Source of the DNA: Pseudomonas entomophila | GTDB lineage: Bacteria; Pseudomonadota; Gammaproteobacteria; Pseudomonadales; Pseudomonadaceae | DNA: 64,000 nt | Assembly (NCBI RefSeq): GCF_013523165.1 | Contig: NZ_JAAMQI010000009.1 | Coordinates: 1-64,000, forward strand | Reading direction: 5' to 3' | In this document: piece after piece, positions 35,861 to 43,557 of the stretch | Layout of the letters: every line of letters begins with the position of its first letter | Position numbering within the stretch: the stretch's first letter is position 1 | Program-made: the position numbers and the translations under genes | The notes under the pieces: generated by a model | Seen by the model: the letters and a program-made list of their open reading frames with translations, nothing else | The model's database searches: none | Told to the model about the DNA's origin: nothing

Positions 35861-36378
35861 GGGGCGGTACTCGGAGGGGGCGAGGGGGCGGCGTCATGAA
35901 CGCTGTGGGAGCGGGCTTGCCCGGGATGCAGGCGCTTTATCCGCAGGCGGATGTATGGGTGCATGCGGATTCGGTGGGAGGGGTTTTTCTGGAGGGTGGG
36001 GGATGTGCCTGCAGGGGTTGAGTGGCTGATTTTACGGCCCCTGCGGGGCCGATCGCGGCACAGGGGCCGCTCCTACACGAGAACGGCGGCGTTCTGGCAA
36101 ATCAGCACTGCGGTCCTCCTGTAGGTTCACCCCTGTGCCGCGATCGGGCCCGCAGGGGCCGTAAGCCAGCCCTTTGGTTGCGGCAGTTGACCCGAACAGG
36201 TTCAGCGACACGACGCTTGTAAGACAGCTGCTTCCACACAGGAATAACCGCTTTGTCCGATCAGCGATGGAGTCCACATCGTATTGGCCAAAGACGTTGA
36301 AAAGCCTGGCCTGCAAGGCCCACAAGATAAAGCACGTCCTCCGTCCAGGCCGATACGACTTGAACAGCCAACCCCGCC
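35861..36378. other. Intergenic region with repeats, no gene seen
   Basis: The 518 bp between ilvA and the unknown gene (convergent) hold a REP-like motif at 35908-35933 (GGAGCGGGCTTGCCCGGGAT) and the second copy of the large palindromic element. The right end (36220-36378) is more AT-rich and has no recognisable gene. Its short leftward ORF (36032-36382) is not protein-like. Confidence 0.6.
36004..36210. repeat. Large palindromic intergenic element, copy 2
   Basis: About 207 bp, nearly identical to 26655-26875 and in the same orientation. In this copy the left arm is intact: GCCGATCGCGGCACAGGGGC followed by CGCTCCTACACGAG. The right arm is slightly changed (GTAGGTTCACCCCTGTGCCG). The two copies lie 9.35 kb apart and flank mobA, the RND operon, the OmpR/HK pair and ilvA. 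Confidence 0.85.
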
Positions 36379-37569
36379 TCACCGCTCTCGCATGAAGAAC
36401 CCCGCCACGAACCGCCGAAACGTTTCGAGGCTCTTGAAATCGGCGTAACGCTTGAAGTGCTCGCTGTCCGGCTCCGGGCCGATCGGCTGCTCGAGCAATG
36501 ACACCGACAGCACCCGGTCCCGGTCGGAGGTCAGCACCAGCTCGTCCATCACCGCCGCCCCGATCACCGGGCGGCGCATCTGCACCTTGACGCCTTTGCT
36601 CGCCATCCAGTCGATCAGCGACACCAGCGCCTTGAGCGGCTCACGCTCTTCGTCGCGGTAGACCGGAAACAGATGCCCGCGCGACAGCACCGGTACGCTG
36701 GCCACATGGATCACTTCGTAATACTGGCTGCCTGCCGTCGCCGGCGAGTACACCGCCAGGGCCAGCAGCGGGCCGGCGGTGCGCGCGCCGCCCCAGAACA
36801 GGTGATGGCCCTGCACGTCGAAGCCAGCCTCGTCACGCGTGGTGAGCACCTTGCGCGCCTTCACCGTTTCGACGCAGTCGAGCAGCAGGCCATGCCGTCT
36901 CGCGTTGCCGAACACCGTGGCGTCGCGCAAGCGGGCCTTGAGCATCATCATGTGCTTCATGTCCAGGCGGGTTTCCAGGTAGTTGCTGGCCGGCACTCGC
37001 TCGAGCAGCGGGTAGCGCGCCGCGACCCGGCGCAGTTCGGCGAATTGTCCGGTCAGGTCGCGCTTGAGGTGGGTGGCATAGAGGTTCAGGCCACTGGCTT
37101 CTATCCAGGTCAGCAGCAGCGACAGCAAGCGCTGTGGGTCACGCCGTTCGCCGGTCTGCGAGCCTGCCGTGGCGCTACCGCCAGCGGCCGATTGAAACGG
37201 GCCGATCAGCCGCAAGGGCGTGTCCGGCGGCAACCAGGCCGCCGGTGCCTCGGCCATCTGGGTGCGCTCGGCGTCCTCGCGCGCCTCCCGGGTGAAAGGG
37301 CAGCCGACCCGGTGATCGGGCGTGCCGGGGTTGTTCTTCAGAAACAGGGTACCGGTATGGCCGTTGAGCGTGACGTTGAGCACGGGTGACTCATCGGCGC
37401 GGCAGTCGCAGGCCAGCCAATGGCCTGCGCTGCGCACCTTCATCAACAACTGGTTGGCCTGCAGGACCCTGGGCCCGCCCAGCGTACCGGTGGCGAATCC
37501 CGCAAGCAGCGCTTCCTCGGCCAACGTCAGGCTGCGGACCGGGTCGCCGCTCTTTTCGATGATCCGCAT
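36379..37569 (-). CDS. Hypothetical protein, 396 residues
   Basis: I do not recognise a family with certainty. The protein has no signal peptide or membrane segment. Its N-terminal part has paired cysteines in HWLACDCRADESP and VGCPFTREARED with a His nearby (DHRVGC), which could bind metal. The middle has NLYATHLKRDLTGQFAELRR. The C-terminal half is strand-rich (RTAGPLLALAVYSPATAG, HLFPVYRDEEREPLKALVSL). ATG 37569 has GGAG six bases upstream. The longer frame to 37746 overlaps the upstream gene antiparallel in frame only and is less likely. It lies 73 bp after the leucine-rich-repeat gene, in the same direction, and may be co-transcribed with it. Confidence 0.75.
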   Translation of the reverse strand: MRIIEKSGDPVRSLTLAEEALLAGFATGTLGGPRVLQANQLLMKVRSAGHWLACDCRADESPVLNVTLNGHTGTLFLKNNPGTPDHRVGCPFTREAREDAERTQMAEAPAAWLPPDTPLRLIGPFQSAAGGSATAGSQTGERRDPQRLLSLLLTWIEASGLNLYATHLKRDLTGQFAELRRVAARYPLLERVPASNYLETRLDMKHMMMLKARLRDATVFGNARRHGLLLDCVETVKARKVLTTRDEAGFDVQGHHLFWGGARTAGPLLALAVYSPATAGSQYYEVIHVASVPVLSRGHLFPVYRDEEREPLKALVSLIDWMASKGVKVQMRRPVIGAAVMDELVLTSDRDRVLSVSLLEQPIGPEPDSEHFKRYADFKSLETFRRFVAGFFMRER

Positions 37570-37642
37570 GCCATGCTCCGCGCCAGTCGCCAGGGTAGGC
37601 TCAGAGCTTCCAGCAAAGCTGTCGGGCTTGCAACGGTCCGGC

Positions 37643-40600
37643 TCAGATCGGCCATTGCATGAGCAGGTCCGCCGGCCTCGCCAGCACCTCGGCACGCAGG
37701 GCCGGATCGGCCTGCAGACGGCGCAGCCTGCGCCACAGTTCGGCACTGGCCTGCTCGGGGTGTTGCAGGAAGAATGCGTGCTCGGTCAACCCACGCAGCT
37801 CACGCCGGTAGGCCAGGGGCAGGTCCGCCCAGATCTGCCAGTCCCCGGGCGAGATCCCGGCGAGCAGGTCTTCGTACTCGGCATCGGCCACCAGCAGGTC
37901 GACACCGGTGCGGGCGTGGTAGTCGCCGATCTGCGCCTGGACGCGGCTGGACAGCCACTCGCTTTCCAGGCGCAAGGCACGACCGGCGTCATCGGGCAGG
38001 TCGAGGTCGTCGGGCAGGTGCGTGAACTGGTTCTCGCTCAGGTCCAGGATCAAGGGTTCCTGCAAGCGGTCCAGGCCCTCAGGAAGCTGAGTCAGACTGC
38101 AGTTGACCAGGTACAGGCTGTGCAGCAAGGGGTGGTGGCTGACATTGGGGGCCTCGATCAATGGGTTGTCGGACAGGTCCACCAGACGCAGGTGTGGGTA
38201 GGTGTCCAGGCGGGCCTGGGTCTCGGCGCTCCAGGTGATGCGGTTGCCCGGCACGTCCAGCCACGCCAGCCGGTCCGGGGCGGTCACCTGGGGCAGATGG
38301 TCCAGCCGGCAACCTTCCAGGCGCAAGGCATACAACTGCGGGAAGCGCGCCAGCAACGTGTCCGGCACGCGCGTCAGGGCACGGTTGCGGCTGAGGTCGA
38401 GTTGGCGAACATGGGCGAAGTCATCCGGCAGCGACAGCGAGGCCAGGTCGACGTCTTCCAGCTCGAGGCCTGCCAGGTTCAGGGAAACCATGCTCTGACC
38501 GTCGGCCTGGTGGGTATCGAGATCGCGCCGCCAGGCATTGATCAGGGCGCGGCGTGCCCGCTGGCGACGTGGCAGGTCTCCAGCCCACTGGGTCAGGTCT
38601 GCGCGCAGCGCCTCCAGTCGCGCTTCCAGGTGGCGCAACTCGACCTCGGGCGTACGCAGGGTGCGATTCCAGTCGCGCAGTTGCCGTTCGAAGGCATGGT
38701 CGGAATCGCACGGGTAGAGACGACGATACCGCTCACGCAACGACCTGCGCAGCGGCGCCGCCATGGGGTAGTCGGTCGGCGCGCCGCCCCGTAGCGGGCC
38801 GCGCACGCGCGGGCGCTCCCCGGACGGTCGGCTCAAGCGACGTGACAGTGTCTCGCGCGAAGCGACCGCTTGCTGCCCGATGTCCGCGCGGAGCGCTCCG
38901 GCGTCATGCCACCCCAAGGCCTGGCGTTGAGCCGGCGTGAGCGCCTCGAGCACTGCCTGGCACAGGTCGGCGTGCAACGGGCCTGGGGCGGGACGCTCGC
39001 CCAGCCAGGGCTCGTACCCGCCCGGCAGGCGCAGCACTACACGCAGGTCGGTGGCCTGCAGGTGGCCTGCACTGAACACCGTCGGCCCCTCCGGGCTGGC
39101 GTCACGCAGCTCCAGGCGCAGGTGTTCGGGCCAGCGTGGCGAGCGCTCCAGGCCGGCGAGGATCAGCTGCTCGCTGAAAGGGCTGGCCAGCCGTGGCCGG
39201 TACAGGCCTTCGAGAGCGCGCGTCAACGGCAGCGCCTGGTCCACCTCACGCGCGGCGTCCAGGAAGAACGCCGGTGCGAGGCCCTCTTCGCGCCATGCCG
39301 TGCGTTCGGCTTCGCTCAAGCGCTTCAACAGGCGGCGGGCCAAGGGGCGCGAGAGGCGAGGGTAGGCCTGGCACAGCCGCGTCTCGGCGGCGTCGGCAGG
39401 GCTGGGCGGCAGGTAGGCCTCGTCGAACAGCGTCGACCATGGGGCATGGGGTGTCACGGCCAGGCGTGCCTGCGCCTGGCGTTCAGCGGCCAGACGCGCC
39501 AGCGTGTCGAGAAACAACGCCGGAGCCGGCTCGCCGCGCAGGTAGACCTGCCGCAGGCGGGCGGGGTCGACCCCCGTGCACTGGCTCGCCAGGTGCAGCT
39601 CGGCCTTGTCCAGCGTCGCACGCGAAGGCCCAAGCCGTTGCACCAGACGCAGCGGCGACCAGGTCGAGGGTCGCTCGTGTTCCACCCACCAGGCACCCTG
39701 GCCATCGTGGTGCATCACCGGGCGATAGGCCTCGGGCGTACCGGGCTTGAGCACCCGCCACTGGCCCAGACGGGCGTCCCAGGCCTGCTCGTACACCTGG
39801 CCCTCGAGGCGCACGAAGACCCGTGCGCCCTGGCGGTAGTGCCCCTGCGCGTCGGGCTGCAGCGTTTCGGGCAGCACGGCGTCGCTGGCATAGCCGTCCA
39901 GGTTCGGTTGGCGCAGGCGCAGGCTGCCATCGGCCCGCCGCACCTCGTCCAGCGATTCCATCAAGGGGCTGTTGAACAGGGCTGGCAGCGCGGTGCCTGC
40001 GGCGTGCACGCCTGCGATCAGCAGCAGGTTCAGTCCCACCGCCTGGCAATGCCGCAGGGCCAGGTCGCGGTCACCGACGCGCCAGGCCTCGTAGCCTTCG
40101 TACACCTCGTCGAGCAGTTGCCAGGCGGTGATCGCCACCAGGCAGGTGCCGACCGCCGGAATGAAGAACCCGGCCAGGGTGAGCAGATCGAGCCCCCGTT
40201 CCTCGAGTGCGGCCAGGCGTCGGCGGCGGGCCGCGTCGTCGGCATCGGCCGTCGGCACGGCAATGGCGCGCGCCTCCTCGTACACGCGACGCAGGTGATC
40301 GTCGTGCAGCCAGTCGAAGGGGTTGCCTTCGAGGGGGAGGCGCTGCACCGGCAGGCCCTTGCCCAGGTTCTGCGCCAGGATGCGCGTGAACTCGGCCTGG
40401 CGTGCATGCGGCACGTAGGCCATGAACGCGGCACACTGGGCGGCATCGCTCAAGACCGTGTCGAGCACGTCACCGAGCCGGGCCGCATCGCCCACCCAGC
40501 GCAGCGCCACTGGATTACCAGGCAGGTACAGCACCAGGCCGGCAGCGTCGGTGTGCAGCAGCAACGCTTCGTGCACGGGAATCCCGAACAGGTTGAGCGA

Positions 40601-41431
40601 CCAGGCCGATGCCGTCTCGCCCGCGAGCCACCCGGCGATCTCGTCATGCGCCGCACCGCTGAGGTGATGGCGCAGGTAGGCCAGGTCGTTCGCCACCTGC
40701 AGGCGTGCCCGGTGCAGGGCCAGGCTTTGTGTGCGAAGACGCGCAGCGCCCTCGGCTGGCTCGAAGACCTCCCGCAGGTGCGCCTGGTAGCGTGCGCCCA
40801 GGTCCAGCTGGCGACAGGTCTCGGCGAAGGCTGCGGCGGTCAGCGGCAGGGGCGTGACCTGATAACGCTCCGACGGCAGCGCCAGGGACGCGCCAGGCAG
40901 GTCCGGGCTGACGAAGACCGACGCATGCACGGTGATCGGCGTGACCTCGATCGCGTCACGTCGTGCCAGCGCCGAGGGGGCCTCGAACACCACGTCGTCG
41001 GCGAAGTTCTGCAAGGCGGCCTGCAGCAGGCCTTGGCGCTCGTGGCGGTTGAGGTAGCGCGCGCCCTGCCAGTGCCAGGTGCGCTGCACGTGCAGCAACT
41101 GATAATCGTCCAGCGGACCGGTCAGGCCGTGGTCATGGGCCAGTCGCTCGCGCAGCAGGGGTTCGGCGAAGGCTTCGATCTGCTGCAGCCCCTTGAGGCT
41201 GCGTGCCAGCGTCTGCTCGGCGTGGCGCAGTGCGGCCTGGCTGGCCTCGACCGCCTCGCGCAGGTCAGGCGCGGCATTGGCGAACCAGGCTGCCTCCTGG
41301 CCCGGCAGGCCTTGCGTGGGGGTGTGGCTGTCGAGCACGGCGCGCCACTGCTCCAGGCCGGCGTACCGGCTCCAGGCAGGCAGGCGCTGGCGAATGAGGT
41401 CGTGGTGCGGGTTGGTGTCGAGCGAGGGCAT
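37643..41431 (-). CDS. Large toxin-like protein with leucine-rich repeats, no NEL domain
   Basis: This 1262-residue protein resembles the Pseudomonas family with a 'dermonecrotic toxin-like' N-terminal region (DUF6543) and leucine-rich repeats. It has no signal peptide. Residues ~410-475 contain two hydrophobic helices (LDLLTLAGFFIPAVGTCLVA, AVGLNLLLIAGVHAAG). About residues 980-1145 hold LRRs (VRQLDLSRNRALTRVP, LYALRLEGCRLDHLP, LHSLYLVNCSLTQLPEG). Relatives usually end in a ~300-residue NEL E3 ubiquitin ligase with a catalytic Cys; here only ~115 residues follow, without any Cys. It may be a truncated or differently armed effector. A secretion route is not visible. Confidence 0.8.
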   Translation of the reverse strand: MPSLDTNPHHDLIRQRLPAWSRYAGLEQWRAVLDSHTPTQGLPGQEAAWFANAAPDLREAVEASQAALRHAEQTLARSLKGLQQIEAFAEPLLRERLAHDHGLTGPLDDYQLLHVQRTWHWQGARYLNRHERQGLLQAALQNFADDVVFEAPSALARRDAIEVTPITVHASVFVSPDLPGASLALPSERYQVTPLPLTAAAFAETCRQLDLGARYQAHLREVFEPAEGAARLRTQSLALHRARLQVANDLAYLRHHLSGAAHDEIAGWLAGETASAWSLNLFGIPVHEALLLHTDAAGLVLYLPGNPVALRWVGDAARLGDVLDTVLSDAAQCAAFMAYVPHARQAEFTRILAQNLGKGLPVQRLPLEGNPFDWLHDDHLRRVYEEARAIAVPTADADDAARRRRLAALEERGLDLLTLAGFFIPAVGTCLVAITAWQLLDEVYEGYEAWRVGDRDLALRHCQAVGLNLLLIAGVHAAGTALPALFNSPLMESLDEVRRADGSLRLRQPNLDGYASDAVLPETLQPDAQGHYRQGARVFVRLEGQVYEQAWDARLGQWRVLKPGTPEAYRPVMHHDGQGAWWVEHERPSTWSPLRLVQRLGPSRATLDKAELHLASQCTGVDPARLRQVYLRGEPAPALFLDTLARLAAERQAQARLAVTPHAPWSTLFDEAYLPPSPADAAETRLCQAYPRLSRPLARRLLKRLSEAERTAWREEGLAPAFFLDAAREVDQALPLTRALEGLYRPRLASPFSEQLILAGLERSPRWPEHLRLELRDASPEGPTVFSAGHLQATDLRVVLRLPGGYEPWLGERPAPGPLHADLCQAVLEALTPAQRQALGWHDAGALRADIGQQAVASRETLSRRLSRPSGERPRVRGPLRGGAPTDYPMAAPLRRSLRERYRRLYPCDSDHAFERQLRDWNRTLRTPEVELRHLEARLEALRADLTQWAGDLPRRQRARRALINAWRRDLDTHQADGQSMVSLNLAGLELEDVDLASLSLPDDFAHVRQLDLSRNRALTRVPDTLLARFPQLYALRLEGCRLDHLPQVTAPDRLAWLDVPGNRITWSAETQARLDTYPHLRLVDLSDNPLIEAPNVSHHPLLHSLYLVNCSLTQLPEGLDRLQEPLILDLSENQFTHLPDDLDLPDDAGRALRLESEWLSSRVQAQIGDYHARTGVDLLVADAEYEDLLAGISPGDWQIWADLPLAYRRELRGLTEHAFFLQHPEQASAELWRRLRRLQADPALRAEVLARPADLLMQWPI

Positions 41432-41500
41432 GGGGCGTCTCCCGAAGTGAGGGAGACGTAGCAGACGGCAACCCGCGCCCGGCGACGGGGTAGCTATGCG

Positions 41501-42325
41501 CTACCCGGCCTTGCCTGTCCGTGCCCAGGGCCGTCGCAACGGCATCCGCGCGGCTCGAGGCGTCGCCCCGAGCATGCCGTAGCCCAGCGCCGGGACCCCG
41601 TCCAGGTGACGAAGCAGCACCTGGCTCAGCGACACCTCGGGCGCCAGGTACTCGTCGCCGAAGTCGTCGTGCCCCAGGGCAGTGGGGTGCGCCACCACTT
41701 CCAGCACCCCGTGGTCGGGTGCCTGGCCCGAGAGGAGGTCGGCCGGCGTGCAGACATGATCGGCCGTCACCCCGCAGAGGCGCTTCAGGCGCCAGTTGAG
41801 CAGCGTCTTGAAGGCCCGCTTGACGAACCCGATGTTGGCGCCGACGTTACGTGCCAGGCGCACCGGCACGCCTTGCTCGTGGGCGAAGCGGGCGACGATG
41901 GCACCGATCGGCCAGAGGTTGTGCACGTGCTGGTGCGAGTCGATGTGGCTGGGCACCAACCCATGTGCCAGGCAGTGCTGCCATTGGGCGCGCAGCTCGT
42001 CGAGCACCGCCGCGCGTTCGCGGGCGCTCAGGCGCAGTGCGTTGCGGCGCACGCACAGGTCCAGTTCGCCGTCCGCCGTGCAGAACCGGGGCTCGTCGAG
42101 CAAGGCCCGGCCCAGCGGGCGGCCGTAGGTCAGGTTGAAATGCAGCCCGATCCGGCCGCGCAGGGCGGGTTGCTGTGCCAGGACGCAGGCGGCCGCGAAG
42201 GCCGGCATGTTGGCCATGGCCGTGGCCGAGCTGATCACGCCGCGCTGGAACGCGTGCAGGATGACGGCGTTGGTGGGCGCGTCGAGCCCGAAGTCGTCAG
42301 CGTTGACGATGACCAGAGACGGCAT
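41501..42325 (-). CDS. YdjC/ChbG-family carbohydrate deacetylase
   Basis: This 274-residue protein fits the YdjC/ChbG family of metal-dependent deacetylases (also HpnK-like). Metal-site motifs are IVNADDFGLDAPTN (Asp pair), IGLHFNLTYGRPL (His), and PSHIDSHQHVHNLWPI (His). The C-terminal VVAHPTALGHDDFGDEY adds a further His. It is the last gene of the exopolysaccharide operon; its ATG lies 29 nt inside the end of the acyltransferase gene, with AAGGAG eight bases upstream. It may trim N-acetyl groups from repeat-unit sugars; this is inference from family and context. Confidence 0.88.
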   Translation of the reverse strand: MPSLVIVNADDFGLDAPTNAVILHAFQRGVISSATAMANMPAFAAACVLAQQPALRGRIGLHFNLTYGRPLGRALLDEPRFCTADGELDLCVRRNALRLSARERAAVLDELRAQWQHCLAHGLVPSHIDSHQHVHNLWPIGAIVARFAHEQGVPVRLARNVGANIGFVKRAFKTLLNWRLKRLCGVTADHVCTPADLLSGQAPDHGVLEVVAHPTALGHDDFGDEYLAPEVSLSQVLLRHLDGVPALGYGMLGATPRAARMPLRRPWARTGKAG

Positions 42326-43469
42326 TCGGTTGCTCCTTGGCAGGGGTAGAAGAAGGGAGGGGTGCCGGCGCGACGGCCTTGCGTCGCGCCAGGTGCGGTT
42401 TGAGCCAGCGCCAGCCGCGCAGCGCGCCGCCCAGCAGCAGTCCGTCGAGGCGCCAGCTGTAGCAGCTCAGGCGCCACTGGTCGACCTGGCCGGTCATGCG
42501 CTCGTGCAACTGGTGACTGGAGTTGGCCAGGCTGACCCGGGAGGCGTCGACCCACTCCCAACCGGCCTCCAGCCCCCAGTGGATGAACTCTTCGAGCAGC
42601 ACGCGGCCACTGCCCAGGTCACGGTATTCGGGCACGAACGCCAGGTTGTAGTCATAGACCCGACCGCGCTCGAGCAGCCCCAGACGGTAGCTGATGCAAC
42701 GTCCGTCGAGTTCGAGCAGCACCAGGCAGACCAGGCCCTCACGGGCCAGGGCGGTGAACGCCTGGTACATCCACTGGCGACGCTGCGGGCCGGAGAAGAT
42801 GCCGACCTCGTCGTCGCCCTTCCAGCTGACGGCTTCCACGGCGCTCACTGCGTCGAGCAGGGCCTCGATGGTGTCAGGGCTGGCGATCACCCGGCGCACG
42901 GTGGCGCCGCTGGCCTTGATGCGCTTGCGCGCCCGACGCAGCTTGTAACGCGGGTCGCCGCTGACCTCCTGGCGGTCGGCCTCGCTGATCCGGTGCACCG
43001 GCACCTGGCAGGTCAGGCGCCGTTCGAAGGTCGAGCTGCGCGCCGCCCAGGTGTCCAGCCAGCTGCGGTGCGGTGTGCCATCGGGCACTTCGCTCAGGCG
43101 CAGCAAGGCATGAGGCAAGTGCTTGCGGATCGCTTGCAGTACCTGCCCGGCCAAGGCCGGTGGCAGGTCGATCAGCAGGGCGATCCGGTCGCTCAGCGGG
43201 TGCCCCAGGTGCTGCACCACGGGCACCGACAACGGCCCCGCCGGTTCCTGTTCGCGCACCAGCGGCAGGCACAGGCACAGGCGCTCGTGCCAGTACCCCA
43301 GCAGCACCTGCAGCCGTTGCCCAGGCTGCAGGGTGTCTTCGGCTGCACGCAGCCAGCCGAGGTGATTGAACGGGGTGCTGTCAGGCAGACGCTGACGCAA
43401 TTGCTCGTACTCGTCGGCCGGAAACGCAGCGTCATGCAGCGAGTCGCACCAAGTCAGTCGCAAGTTCAT
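42297..43469 (-). CDS. CelD/FemAB-like GNAT acyltransferase
   Basis: This 390-residue cytosolic protein has the layout of CelD/BcsL-type GNAT acyltransferases common in polysaccharide clusters. The N-terminal part has STPFNHLGWLRAAEDTLQPG. The central GNAT_6-like core has RYKLRRARKRIKASG, AVEAVSWKGDDEVGIF, LVLLELDGRCISYRLGL, YDYNLAFVPEYRDLGSGRVL and GWEWVDASR. It probably acylates sugar units of the exopolysaccharide. GAGGAG precedes the ATG. The 88-bp gap to the upstream gene is the largest inside the operon. Confidence 0.85.
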   Translation of the reverse strand: MNLRLTWCDSLHDAAFPADEYEQLRQRLPDSTPFNHLGWLRAAEDTLQPGQRLQVLLGYWHERLCLCLPLVREQEPAGPLSVPVVQHLGHPLSDRIALLIDLPPALAGQVLQAIRKHLPHALLRLSEVPDGTPHRSWLDTWAARSSTFERRLTCQVPVHRISEADRQEVSGDPRYKLRRARKRIKASGATVRRVIASPDTIEALLDAVSAVEAVSWKGDDEVGIFSGPQRRQWMYQAFTALAREGLVCLVLLELDGRCISYRLGLLERGRVYDYNLAFVPEYRDLGSGRVLLEEFIHWGLEAGWEWVDASRVSLANSSHQLHERMTGQVDQWRLSCYSWRLDGLLLGGALRGWRWLKPHLARRKAVAPAPLPSSTPAKEQPNAVSGHRQR

Positions 43470-43557
43470 GTCAAGGCTCCTCGACGGTGGAATAGCAGGG
43501 CAGGCAGGGCAGCAGAAGCGGCCGAAGGGACGCTTGGCAGGTGGCAGTTAGCAGACG

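Noticed and set aside
26655..36210. CRISPR array or insertion sequence
   Set aside because: The repeats are only two large copies 9 kb apart with no spacers, and no transposase or terminal target duplication is visible.
37570..37746. N-terminal extension of the 396-residue protein
   Set aside because: The extra 59 residues are Cys/Arg-rich, overlap the 3' end of the LRR gene and lack a ribosome site; ATG 37569 has GGAG.
38870..41461. 863-residue rightward frame opposite the LRR gene
   Set aside because: It is antisense to leucine-rich repeats and hydrophobic helices that are clearly protein-like on the other strand.
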